Positions 1-10,309 of a stretch of DNA of 64,000 nt are shown piece by piece. The notes beneath the pieces are model-generated. The model was given only the letters and a program-made list of their open reading frames with translations, ran no database searches and was not told the DNA's origin. The position numbers and the translations under genes were made by a program. Position 1 is the first letter of the stretch. Each line of letters begins with the position of its first letter. Source of the stretch: Lepas anatifera (lineage: Eukaryota > Arthropoda > Thecostraca > Lepadidae); assembly GCA_034440635.1 (NCBI GenBank), contig JAOTON010001814.1, forward strand, positions 682,001-746,000. Reading direction: 5' to 3'.

Positions 1-475
1 AAGTTTTCAAGTGATTTCTGAAAATCTTGTAGTCTTATGATGTAAATTTTACGGGCAACATTTTGGCTATCTTCAACTTTGAAATTTAAACAAAAAATTG
101 TTTGTGACCTCATGACCCAGTTTCTTCATGGTGGCCTGGACCCGTAGTACACTGAAATTCAAAAATTTTATCGAAAGCGATTTAACATATGGTAATAGTC
201 TTTCATATCAAATAATGAAGAATGGCTTTCGAAATGCATATACTGCTTTGAGTTTCATACATATAACACTAGGTGTCACTGTGGAGCTATGCTATTGTAA
301 CTCATGTTCTAATTGGCTTGCAACTTTGATATAAAAACATTGGAAGAATCAAAATCAAGTACTTAACCTAGAATTGAAGCATTTTACCACATGCACAGGA
401 ATAATGGGTTACCCTCCCCTGTTTTAGATTCACATTATTGTCGTCCTTGGTAATAAGCTTTTGCTGTTGTAAATG
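1..475. other. AT-rich flank, no gene recognised
   Basis: No coding segment is supportable here. The sequence around 267-311 resembles 12784-12830: both contain an ACACTAGGTGTCACT core followed by a similar 25-30 bp, so this is probably a piece of a dispersed repeat. The rest is AT-rich sequence without visible motifs. Confidence 0.4.
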
Positions 476-488
476 TCATGTATGGTTG
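476..488 (+). repeat. Probable left target-site duplication of the inverted PLE pair
   Basis: TCATGTATGGTTG occurs here and again at 3496-3508, immediately bracketing the inverted Penelope-like pair. A perfect 13-bp direct repeat is a plausible target duplication. About 22 bp (489-510) on the left side has no counterpart in the right arm, so the exact left junction is uncertain. Confidence 0.55.
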
Positions 489-510
489 AATAGCCATTTG
501 ACAGGTTAAC

Positions 511-1112
511 GATAAAGGTAAGGGTACAAACTGGCAAATTAGATATTAAATATATTAAAAATCAAGCACACGGACGCGTTTCGTTACTTCTTCAGCGTAT
601 GTTTGAAGAGTAGAACTGTCTGTCGACGAATGCAGGCTTCTGGGAACGTGAGACTAAACATGAATAATATTTGCCAACATTTTTGATATTGCGAAGTCCC
701 CTCTTTTGGAATTTGGATTTTCATTTTGTTCAATTAGGGCCGACTCCAAAAAATTTCTTCTATTTTTTGATAGACGTCTGTGGAGAATTTCTGCATTTTT
801 CCAGTTCGGTAAGTGTTCAAACTGTTCGGAGTGTATTACAAATGAACTCGTAGTTTTATGATTTCTCAGGTCTAATTTGTGTTCGTAAATTCGTTTTTGC
901 AGGCCGCGATACGTTTCCCCGTAGTAGAATCTTGTGCAGTTTTGACATGGAATTTTGTAGACGATGCTGTTCTCATTTGCTGTTTACGAATCTTGCTTCT
1001 TTTTGATGAGTTCTCCTATTTTCATGCCTGCGCTTGCAATAAACCTAATATCTGCTTGTTGAAGTGTCCTTTCTAGTATTCCGTGTTGAGATGTATTCGG
1101 TCCTATAATAGT
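511..1112 (-). pseudogene. PLE copy 1: GIY-YIG endonuclease region and 3' end (decayed)
   Basis: Read on the - strand, 850-960 encodes a broken version of the endonuclease core seen in copy 2, including YKIPCQNC (the Cys pair before the nuclease), YYGETYRGLQKR and YEHK. The frame differs from that of the upstream RT, and several frames must be combined, so this is a pseudogene. Downstream (lower coordinates) is the noncoding 3' end, with an AT-rich stretch near 540-565 and the terminus near 511. Confidence 0.7.
578..595 (-). other. Hammerhead-like core near PLE copy 1 3' end
   Basis: On the - strand CTGAAGA is followed after six bases by GAAAC, which matches the invariant residues CUGANGA...GAAA of hammerhead ribozymes. 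Such ribozymes are known in PLEs. The intervening bases can form at most a two-pair stem II, so activity is doubtful and the match may reflect a degenerate relic. Confidence 0.25.
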
Positions 1113-1114
1113 TC

Positions 1115-2027
1115 TCAGTGTCGTCGCTCTTGTTTTTCTCGAGTTTCTAATCTTTTTGCCTTCATAAGACATCTCACGATAAATGCTTTAGGGTATTTTA
1201 GTTTTAGAAACGACGAGAAAATGTGATTGATCTCCTCTTCGAGGTATTCGTTGCTGCACACACGGAGTGCACAGAGGAAAAACCCACTGATTACCCCGGA
1301 TTTTACTCGGTCACTATGGGCAGAAAAATAATGTATGAAATCCTCGGAGTTGGTTGGCTTTCTGTATACTTTGAATTTCACTCCGTTGTCAGTCCTCAGA
1401 ATCTCTATGTCCAGAAAAGGTATTCTGTTGTCTTGCTCAATTTGGATCATAAACTGGATGGAAGGTTCTACTTTGTTCATCTGAACCAGTTTGCCTTCCA
1501 AATTCATTTCCTCTGGCACTAGAACAAAAATGTCGTCAATATATCTTAGCCATACTGTGTCAGGTCCCATAATCCCGTCGAAGTGTTGCTCTTCGAGCAT
1601 TTCCATGAACAAGCAAGCTGCCACGGGGCTCAGAGGAGAACCCATGCCCAGGCCGTTCACTTGAGCATGCTCCTCGTCCTCGAATGCAAATGCTTGAAAA
1701 TCTAGGCATAGTTCAACTAGATTAATAAACCTGAGCTTTTGGCACAGGGAACTCTTCAGATGAAATTTGTTTGATAGCACGTTTTATCGCTTGCGTTGCT
1801 CCTTACACCGGTACATTAGTGAAAAAAGCTTTAACATGGAATCTCGCCTTCTTCTTATTGCTAAAGTTGAGCTCTCTTGCTCGCTGTAATAGGTCTCCTG
1901 AGTTTATCAAGTGATTGTCACTGATGGATCCTAGGAGCCTTGTCAGTGGCTTGGCAAGAACTTTCTCCAGGCGATGTGGTGCACTTCCAATACTGGAGGT
2001 TGTTGGTCTCATTGATCTCACTGACAA
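1115..2027 (-). pseudogene. PLE copy 1: reverse transcriptase (decayed)
   Basis: The longest open part (1115-1780, 221 aa) carries RT landmarks in order: FQAFAFEDEE, GLGMGSPLSP, LRYIDDIFVLVP (catalytic YIDD) and IPFLDIEI, then VYRKPTN. This order is characteristic of PLE RTs. The preceding block at 1803-1860 encodes RFHVKAFFTNVP; the family has Asp where His stands here, so the first metal-binding Asp is lost. A stop separates that block from the YIDD-containing part. The domain faces its partner copy across the spacer at 1949-2018. Function is gone; identity as a PLE RT is firm. Confidence 0.85.
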
Positions 2028-2932
2028 GGCTCCTAGGATCCATCAGTGACAGTCACTTGATAAACTCAGGAGACCTATTACAGCGAGTAAGAGAGCTCAA
2101 CTGTAGCAATAAGAAGATGGCGAGCTTCAATGTTATAACTTTGTTCACTAATGTACCGGTCCAAGAAGCAACGCAAGCGATAAAACGTGCTATCAAGCAA
2201 ATTACATCTGAGGAGTTCCCCGTGCCAAAAGCACAGATTTTCTAGTTTGTTCGAGTTCTCTAGTCTAGTTCGAGTTTGCTAATCTAGTTGAACTATGCCT
2301 GGATTTTCAAGCATTTTCATTCGAGGACGAGGAGTATGCTCAAGTGAACGGCCTGGGCATGGGTTCTCCTCTGAGTCCCGTGGCTGCTTGCTTGTTCATG
2401 GAAATGCTCGAAGAGCAGCACTTCGATGGGATTATGGGAACCTGACACAGTATGGCTAAGATATATTGACGACATTTTTGTTCTAGTGCCAGAGGAAATG
2501 AATTTAGAAGGCAAACTGGTTCAGATGAACAAAGCAGAACCTTCCATCTAGTTTATGATCCAAACTGAGCAAGACAACAGAATACCTTTTCTGGACATAG
2601 AGATTCTGAGGACTGACGACGGAGTGAAACTCAAAGTATACAGGAAGCCAACCAACTCCGAGGATTTCATACATTATTTTTCTGCCCATAGTGACCGAGT
2701 AAAATCCGGGGTAATCATTGGGTTTTTCCTCTGTGCACTCCGTGTGTGCAGCAACGAATACCTCGAAGAGGAGATCAATCACATTTTCTCGTCGTTTCTA
2801 AAACTAAAATACCCTAAAGCATTTATCGTGAGATGTCTTATGAAGGCAAAAAAGATTAGAAACTCGAGAAAAACAAGAGCAACGCCACTGAGAACTATTA
2901 TAGGACCGACAACATCTCTCACGGAATACTAG
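1985..2932 (+). pseudogene. PLE copy 2: reverse transcriptase (decayed)
   Basis: This mirrors copy 1. An N-terminal block (1940-2245) includes SFNVITLFTNVPVQEA, where Asn replaces the catalytic Asp of the family motif. The middle block (about 2304-2440) has GLGMGSPLSP. An extra A near 2441 shifts the frame, after which LRYIDDIFVLVPEE continues, followed by a stop (TAG near 2550) and then a 125-aa open stretch (2555-2932) with IPFLDIEI and VYRKPTN. The three blocks together span the palm and thumb. At least one frameshift and one nonsense mutation show that it is dead. Confidence 0.85.
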
Positions 2933-3260
2933 AAAGGACACTTCAACAAGCAGAGATTAGGTTTATTGCAAGCACAGGCTTGAAAAAGGAGACCTCATCA
3001 AAAAGAAGCCAAGATTCGAAAAACAGCAATGGGAACAGCATCGTCTACAAAATTCCATGTCAAAACTGCACAAGACTCTACTACGGGGAAACGTATCGCG
3101 GCCTGCAAAAACGAATTTACGAACACAAATTAGACCTGAGAAATCATAAAACTACGAGTCCATTTGTAATACACTCCGAATAATTTGAACACTTAACGAA
3201 CTGGAAAAATGCAGAAATTCTCCACAGAGGTCCATCAAAAAATAGAAAAAAGTTTTGGAG
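2933..3260 (+). pseudogene. PLE copy 2: GIY-YIG endonuclease region (decayed)
   Basis: In the frame of 2980-3183 the sequence reads SIVYKIPCQNCTRLYYGET followed by YRGLQKRIYEHK. This matches the PLE GIY-YIG nuclease with its upstream Cys pair: the first Tyr lies in VYK, the YYG corresponds to the YIG element, and the conserved Arg is in QKR. The domain is out of frame with the RT above it and stops at 3181-3183 before the conserved Glu region; downstream bases continue the homology to copy 1. A truncated, nonfunctional remnant. Confidence 0.8.
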
Positions 3261-3412
3261 TCGGCCCTAATTGATAAAAATGAAAATATAAATTCCAAAA
3301 GAGGGAACTTCGCAATATCAAAAATGTTGGCAAATATTATTCGCGTTTAGTCTCACGTGAGTTCCCAGAAACCTGCATTCGTCGACAGACAGTTCTACTC
3401 TTCAAACATACG

Positions 3413-3430
3413 CTGAAGAAGTAACGAAAC
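3413..3430 (+). other. Hammerhead-like core near PLE copy 2 3' end
   Basis: This is the same CTGAAGA-N6-GAAAC arrangement as in copy 1, downstream of the endonuclease remnant and conserved in both copies. Stem II is too short for a canonical hammerhead, so this is only a candidate. Confidence 0.25.
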
Positions 3431-3495
3431 ACGCCCGTGTGTTTGATTTTTAATATATTTAATATCCAATTTGCCAGTGTGTACCTTTACCTTTA

Positions 3496-3508
3496 TCATG
3501 TATGGTTG
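3496..3508 (+). repeat. Probable right target-site duplication of the PLE pair
   Basis: Perfect match to TCATGTATGGTTG at 476-488; it abuts the right end of the inverted PLE pair. Confidence 0.55.
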
Positions 3509-3591
3509 TTTGTACCATTGTACATCTTTTTTAAAACAGATATTCCCCGTCACATTGAATCACGGAACTATGATGTCATTTCCAGACGGAT

Positions 3592-4180
3592 TTAACCCGC
3601 GCCTCACCGGGGGCCGGCGCCACCTTCGCCCCACCGGGGGTCATCATTACCCCTCCTAACTCCGAAAATATGGAAGTTTGTGCAAATCTGCTAAGTGCAT
3701 TAGAAAGCTCATGTGAAATCAGTAAGATTTTGCTTGTATTTTTAAGCGCTCGGGACTATGGTAGGACCTCCAGAGGTGAAGTTAGGTCAGAATAGGCTAT
3801 TTCCAGTAAAATATGCAATCCTTAAGAAACCTGGGCATAGCTCTCACGTCATTAGAGCTATTGAGATTTGGCAAAAATCATTTGATAGGAAAATGGCAGG
3901 ACTTTCTCCGCTATGTGGAACATAATGACATCCCCAGTGGTTTAACATCCAGAGGGCACCTCGTGACCTAATATCACCTGAGATCACCAAAGATAAGAAA
4001 GTGACCTCGCATATCAAATGAAAACCAGTGACGAGACCTCCACTGTGACGTTTAATTCAGTAGTCTGGCTTAATTATGTCATAAGCTATCGTCAAAATAC
4101 TTTTTTGACCTCTTGTGACCTCTGACGACCTCAGATAGGTCAAAGGGCAAATATCGCCCCTGGAATCCATGGAGGGTGTC
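3592..4180 (+). repeat. Dispersed repeat, tandem copy 1 (~590 bp)
   Basis: Begins TTAACCCGCGCCTCACC and continues through CCACCTTCGCCCCACC, CTCCGAAAATATGGAAG and several TGACCT blocks to CCCCTGGAATCC. The same order recurs about 1.0 kb downstream, with many substitutions. The start resembles the terminal module found elsewhere in the window (TTTAACACGCGC...). No coding potential. Confidence 0.7.
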
Positions 4181-4328
4181 TTAAGAACGCTTTTCTGAGC
4201 AATCTGAGCATTTACTATTGTTTTTTTGCGACTTTAAGCTCATAAGACAGCTCTTCCCATACTTTTTCCATGGAAAAGGCTACCTCGTGACCATGGGCGT
4301 AGCCACCACCAGGGACACTAGGGACAGT

Positions 4329-4368
4329 GTCCCTACAAGTTTGGAGATCCCCGAAAACTTGTAGGGAA
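4329..4368. repeat. Hairpin, 13-bp stem
   Basis: TCCCTACAAGTTT is followed 11-12 bases later by its reverse complement AAACTTGTAGGGA, and a further direct copy of the same arm follows at about 4371. It sits directly after a GGGCGTAGCC motif that resembles the hAT-like termini elsewhere in the window, so it may be a transposon end. Confidence 0.55.
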
Positions 4369-4592
4369 TGTCCCTACAAGTTTTGAAGACCGGGAAAGAT
4401 ATGACAACCGCAATATGTTAATTTTCCAATATATCTTCCAATTGTACCTACCTACTTTTCACGTATGCAAATCCGGGCATCGTCATTCGTACCAAAGATA
4501 TTAAAAATCATTTTTTTATAAACTTTGATTTTATTTTTTCCCAATTTACCAAATCTGTCCCCATTTCTGTGCCCTATAAAAATAGGAGTGAT

Positions 4593-5185
4593 GTTAACCA
4601 GCGCTCCACCGGGTCCGGCGCACCTTCGCCCCACGGGTGGCATCGATGGCCCCTCTAACTCCGAAAATATGGAAGCTAGCGCAAATCTGCCAAGTACATT
4701 GGAAAGCTCTTGTGAATTCAGAAAGGTTTTATTTTGCATGCGTTTAAGCGCTCAGGTCAATATTTTGACCTCCAGATATCAAGTTGGGTCACGATAGGCT
4801 ATTTCTACTAACATATACATTATACAATGCTTAAGCAAACTGAGCACAGCTTTTATGCCATTAGAGCTATTGAGGTCTGGTAACTACATTTCATAGGAAA
4901 ATGCCAGGGCTTTCTCCGCTGTGTGGAACATAATGCCCTGCCGACAGTGGTTTGACCTCCAGAGGGCACCTATTGACATGACATGACCTGAGGTCACGAA
5001 AGGTCAGAAAGTGACCTTGTCGAATAGCAAATGAAAGCCAGTGACGAAACATACATGATGACATCCTATTCAGTGCTCTAGCAACAGTTATGGTCAAAAT
5101 ACTGTTTTTGATGTCGGGTGACATGAGATGACCTCAGATATGTCAAAGGGAAAATATTACCCCTGGAATCCGTGAAAGGGTTACT
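4593..5185 (+). repeat. Dispersed repeat, tandem copy 2 (~590 bp)
   Basis: Second copy of the 3592-4180 repeat, same orientation, offset by about 1000 bp. Shared landmarks are GTTAACC at the start, CGCACCTTCGCCCCAC, CTCCGAAAATATGGAAG, AAAATGCCAGGGCTTTCTCC and CCCCTGGAATCC at the end. Confidence 0.7.
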
Positions 5186-5189
5186 ATGA

Positions 5190-5950
5190 ATACCTGGGGC
5201 ATTCCACGACAAATCGACAAATCTATGGGTTGAAATAACCCCTCATATCTCAGATTTTCATGAAAATTTGGGACTAGGGTTCTCAGTAGTGCTGAAAACG
5301 ACTGTGGCATTTTCAGTCTCGTCCGGATAATAGTTTCGGAGTTATAGCCTGGGGCAATCCAGTATCGGACGCGTTCATCGGACTTTCCGCTTGAGTTTTT
5401 AGATATTTAAATTGGAGGTGTTCCTAGCAAAAGTTACATGAAAATAATCTAAAAAATCTGAGCAATACAAATATATAAGTTTAATTATATTAGTTGGCAG
5501 AAATATGTATGAAATATAATTCCAAACTTTTGCAAAGATGAGCATACATACTTCCTGTGTTTTTATTGGCTTCAAAATACCTTCATGGGAAAAAGCATTG
5601 TGCAAACTACAAAAAACGCCAATAAAAAGAATGGAGACTACAGAGCAAAATCAGTAACGAGCAGCGCAGACCAAGCCCAACACCGTCGCCGGCCACTCAG
5701 GCTGCAGTCGGCACGCCGCATAGACGCGTCCGGTTGGAAGTGGGGTAACGGGGAGGGGAGATACGAGCAAGACTGCGCTTCGGTGACATTGCGAATGAAC
5801 CAGATGTGGTGTAGAGGCTACTATTGCTAACAGAAAAAATGAACCGCACGAAACAAAACTAAATGTATCACCGTAACATTCGCAACAGTTCCGACACTGC
5901 CGATTATCACTGTTACCTTAGCTTTGTATTAGATAGTTTAATTTTTCTAC
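5190..5950. other. No gene recognised
   Basis: Unassigned sequence. The short open frames here match no family I recognise. A GC-richer patch at 5650-5830 is flanked by AT-rich DNA. Confidence 0.35.
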
Positions 5951-5954
5951 CTAT

Positions 5955-8160
5955 GCCCTCAGGGGTGTAATTTTCTATCTCTTTATCCTAATTCGAGCAC
6001 CCCCAATCATGTGCTGAGCACCCCCAATACATGTGCCGCCCCTGGCTTATCACCTCTACACTGAAGAGTGTCGCCCTATCTCATCACTGCCACCCTGATT
6101 CGTGCCGCCCCGCACAAGTTTTTCCCGTCCCGGATTCATTACTTCCACTCTGATTGGTTCCATCTCTAGCTAATCAATGCCACCTGACTTATCATTTCCC
6201 CCTGATTTATGACGCCACATCACTGCCGCCCCCGCCCGATTACTGTCGCCAGCAATTAATCACTGCCGCCCCCCTCCGGATGGTTACTGCCGCTGTTCAT
6301 CACTGATCAGCTGGCTGATCACCGACACCCCTGGCTTATCACTGCTGCCCCTGGCTAAACACCCCGGTTTATTTTAATACACATAGACTTGCCCCTCCTG
6401 GTAAGTCACTGTCGCCCACCGAATCACCTTTGCCGCCCCCGGCTGATCACTGCCGCCCCTCGTTCACCACTGCCGCCCCTGACTGATCACTGCCGCCCCC
6501 TGGCTGATCATTGCCGCCCCCTGACTGATAACTGCCGCCCCTTGACTGCTAACTGCCGCCCCTGGCGGATAACTTCCGCCCCCTGGCAGATCAATGCCGC
6601 CCCCTGGCAGATCACTGCCGCCCACTGACTGATAACTGCCGCCCCCTGGCTGATCACTGGCGCCTCCTGACTGATAACTGCCGCCCCTTGACTGATCATT
6701 GCTGCCCCTGACTGATTACTGCCGCCCCATGACCGATTATTGGCGCCCCTGGAGGATAACTGCCGTCCCCTGGGCTAATCATTGCCGCCCTCCGGCTGAA
6801 AACTGCCGCCCCTTGGATGCTAACTGCCGCCCCTGGCTGAAGACTGCCTCCCCCTGGCTGATTATTGCCGCCCCTTGGCTGCTAACTGCCGCCCCTGGCT
6901 AACCGCTACCACCGCCTGGCTGATCATTGCCGCCTCCTGACTGAAAACTGTTGGCACTTGGCTGACAACTGCCGCCCCCTGGCAGATCACTACCGCCCCC
7001 CTGCCTAATAACTTCCGTCCTTGGCTGATTGCTGCCGCCCCTGGCTGATCACTGCCCTCCCCTGGCTGATCATTGCCGCCCCCTGACTGAAAACTGCCGG
7101 CCCTTGGCTGATAACTGCCGCCCCCGGCGGATTGATAAGTGTCACCCCCTGGCTGATAACTGTTGCCCCTGGCTGATAGCTGCCGCCGCTTGACTGATAA
7201 ATTAATACCCTTGGCTGCTAACTGGCGCCCCTGGCTGATCACTGCCGCATCTTGGGTGATAACTGCGGCCCCTGAATGATCACTGCCGCCCCTTGTTGAT
7301 AACTGCCGCCCCTGACTGATAACTGCCGCCCCTTGGTTGATAACTGCCGCCCCCTGACTGATAACTGCGGCCCCCAGGCTGATAACTGCTGTCCTTGACT
7401 GATAACTGCCGCCCCTGGTTCATCACTGCCGTCCCCCGGGGCAGTGAGCATCCCGGAGATATCTGGGCGGTGAATGTTCTGGGGGAGCATCCTTCTGTGG
7501 ATGTCACTAACATCATGTTATATCTGAGGAGCTTTAGTTTTAATGTCATATACTCATCCTAGTAGTCTTTCAGGTTTTACATAACGTCGAGTTTCATGTT
7601 ACATTCATGTCATTTCATCTTTTATGTGTTTTATATAGTCTTCTGATACAACTTTTACAACCTGACCTGTTTTACCACCTGGCTTGTTAAAATTCGTCCG
7701 GAAATGTCCTATTTGCGTATTTTATAAGTGTTATTGGCGCCGTATGACCCTAGATGTCGGCGCGCGCTAAAACCTCAAATATGATGATGGACCGTCTCAC
7801 GGCTGATCACTGCCGCCCCTGGTTTATCACTGCCGCCCTAAATCATGCTGTCTCTGGCTCATCGCTGTCCCTGGCATATTTTGACCCAAATGCGCGCCGC
7901 CCCGACTCATCGCTGCCGCCCCTGGCTCATCACTGCCGCCCCCTGGCTGATCACTGTCTCCTCCTGGTTCATAACTGCCGCCTATATTAATCATTACTGC
8001 CTTGATTTACGCCGCCCCTGGCTGATCAATGCTGTCCCTGTTTTTTTATTAACCCATATATGAGCGGCCTCTGGTTAGACACTTCCTCCCTCGAATCTTC
8101 ACTGCCGCCCCTGGCTGATCACTGCCACCCCTGGTTTATCACTGCCGAGGAGACCAGTCC
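5955..8160 (+). repeat. Degenerate minisatellite field A (~20-bp unit)
   Basis: Dozens of imperfect units of about 20 bp with consensus near CTGATAACTGCCGCCCCTGG. The densest stretch is 6380-7440; a break at about 7440-7790 is followed by more units. The leader (5957-6050) carries AGGGGTGTAATTTTCTATCTC and GAGCACCCCCAAT, which recur in front of field B. Open frames across it are repeat artefacts. Confidence 0.85.
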
Positions 8161-8359
8161 GGCCATGGCCCCCAAAACCGGTCAAACTTAGGCCCTGCTG
8201 TCCGCACAGTTTCCGCACATTTTTTTACAGTTAACACCCTTCCAGAAAGCAAACAGCAGCCCACAATCGTCTAATCGTTATCTCTTTGTCTATTGGAGGA
8301 ATTCTCCGAGCCGAGTAAATGGTAGACTGCTGCTGCCGTGCTTTTACTCTTTTAGTGTC

Positions 8360-9690
8360 AGCCAGGGGTGAAATTTGTTATCTCTGGGGTGTGCGAGCAC
8401 CTCTTATCACCATGAGAGCACCCCCAATACATGTGTCGCCCCTCGGCTCAGCATTTCTGCCCTGATTCATGCCGCCTCCGTCTTACCACTGTGATCATGC
8501 CGCCTCCGGTTCATCACTACCACCCTGGTTTATGCCACCATGGTTCATCACTGACGCCTCCCACCTATCACTGCCACCCTGATTCTTGCCAACCCTGACT
8601 TATTACTGCCGCTCTGATTCAAACAGCACCCCGCTCATATCTGCTGCCAGTGGCTCACCAGTGCTATCCTCAGCTTATCACTGCCACCCTGTTCCATGCT
8701 GCCCCCAGCTCATCACTATCGCCTCGGCTAATGAACGCCATCCCTGACTTATCACTTCCGCTCTAATTCGTGCCGCCCTGGGTTCATGACTGCCGCACCC
8801 AGCTCGGGGACGGTGGATTCCATTTTCGGGCGGTTGTACAAGATTTTCGGGAGGGGGTGCCTTCCTTCTCAGGGAGAAGAGGGTGCCTCCATCCCCAGGG
8901 GGCACCTTTGGCTTTCTAGGGGCGCCCACTCAGGGGAGAGGGCGCCGACATCATTTCCCTGCGTTGAGTCGATAAATTGAATCTATTAGCTCTCCATGGG
9001 ATGGCTTTGATGAAAGGGGGTACCATTCATATTTGAAACTGTTTTGTTTTGCACAGAGGGCTCTTCCTCTTCAGGTAGGCGGTGTTTAGGTCTGATGTTT
9101 TCTTGGCCGGCCGGGGGCGCCGCCCAAATCCGGGCGCGCTTCCCCGGACGAAGCCAAAACCGTGAGTGCAAAAATATACTTTTGCACGCCCTCACTTTTT
9201 TCAGGGTGTGCAACTACACACCCTGCCCCCCCCGGAGTCCGCCGTCCCTGTCCCAGCTTATCTCTTCCGCCCTGATTCGTGCCACCCGTAGTTTATAACT
9301 ACTACCCACGGCTTACCATTCCCGTCCTCGGCTTATGCCCTTTGCCTTGATGCGTGCCACCCCCGGCTAATCAATGCTACCCCCTCCCCAACTTATCACT
9401 TCCGCCCTGATTTGTGCCGCTCCCTAGGTCATAACTCCCGCCCCCCGAGTCTTCACTGCCGCCCTTTTCTTATCACTTCCACTCTGGTTCGCGCCGCTCC
9501 TAGTTCATAGCTATTGGCCCTGGCTCATCACTGCCGCCCTCGACTTATGACTTTGCCTTGTTTCTTGCCGCCCCGGCCAATCACTGTCGCCCCAGCTTAT
9601 CACTTCCATCCTAATTTGCGCCGTTCTTAGTCCATAACTGCCGCCCTGGGCTCATCACTGCAGCACTGATGCTTACCTCCCCTGTTCGTT
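8360..9690 (+). repeat. Degenerate minisatellite field B, related to field A
   Basis: Starts with a leader (AGGGGTGAAATTTGTTATCTC, then GAGCACCCCCAATACATGTG) homologous to that of field A, followed by looser units of the type CTTATCACTGCCGCCCTGATT. An insert without units lies at about 8810-9230. The shared leader implies that both fields belong to one repeat family and did not arise independently. Confidence 0.75.
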
Positions 9691-9835
9691 AGAGTAAAAT
9701 AAAAGGCGTTAGGGCAAAAATAAAGGGCATGCACGGGTACAGAGAAGGTGCCATATTTCTTGCTATTTACAGAACAATACACGCATTGTTTGGAGCACTA
9801 TCGGTGTTTTTGCTTTCTTTCCTCGTAGTGATTAA

Positions 9836-10286
9836 GGGGAATGTGACACCTTTATAACGTGATTTTAACTGAGCTAGCCAAGTTGTAAAGCATGCCGGAA
9901 AACCCGGTAGTCTATATATCATTTGTCTTGAAACTCAAACTTTCCGAAGAAAAAAGCTAAAAACTACGTGAAATGTATCCCTCATGTACCCTTAGCAGTA
10001 GGCCACAATTGACAGCCATGTTGGTGTGACGACATATGCTGACGTCACGTTGAGTATCAGCCAGTCGAAGCCCTTGAAGCCTATTGGATATGGTAGTGGC
10101 TGCCAGATCATGACATCATCCACAGGCAGATTTTTATGTATTCCCCTAGAGGAACATTTTAAAGAATGAAAATATTGAGCTTATTGTACATTTGTCAGAT
10201 AAATAATGGACGCTTCGATGATTTTCGGCTAAAAGTACCCCTAATTACAATGAATTCCAAGATTCGACCAAGGTGCCACATTCCCT
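9836..10286 (-). mobile_element. TTAA-flanked MITE, copy A (piggyBac-like), 451 bp
   Basis: TTAA occurs at 9832-9835 and 10287-10290. The ends are inverted: the left reads GGGGAATGTGACACCTT and the right reads AAGGTGCCACATTCCCT. The body is the reverse complement of 13366-13813, with shared landmarks such as ACGACATATGCTGACGTCA and GAAGCCCTTGAAG. A TTAA target and short GC-containing inverted termini fit the piggyBac superfamily. No transposase frame remains. Confidence 0.8.
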
Positions 10287-10309
10287 TTAAAGGGAATGTG
10301 GCACCTTGG
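10268..10309. repeat. Perfect 42-bp palindrome (two abutting MITE termini)
   Basis: The right terminus of MITE copy A and an outward copy of the same terminus share a single central TTAA (10287-10290), giving a perfect palindrome of 42 bp starting CCAAGGTGCC. Only about 19 bp of the second terminus is present before unrelated sequence. Confidence 0.9.

Larger units (their letters stand above)
489..3497. mobile_element. Head-to-head inverted pair of Penelope-like retroelements
   Basis: Two copies of the same Penelope-like element lie 5' end to 5' end: a - strand copy (about 511-1948) and a + strand copy (about 2019-3497), separated by a ~70-bp unique spacer at 1949-2018. The arms are reverse complements over their whole length apart from small indels. 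Each encodes a reverse transcriptase followed by a GIY-YIG-type endonuclease, the defining order of endonuclease-plus PLEs. Inverted and tandem arrangements of partial copies are well known for Penelope elements. Both copies are inactive: frameshifts and stops break each frame, and the first catalytic Asp is replaced in both. A perfect 13-bp direct repeat brackets the pair, which suggests insertion as one unit. Confidence 0.85.
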
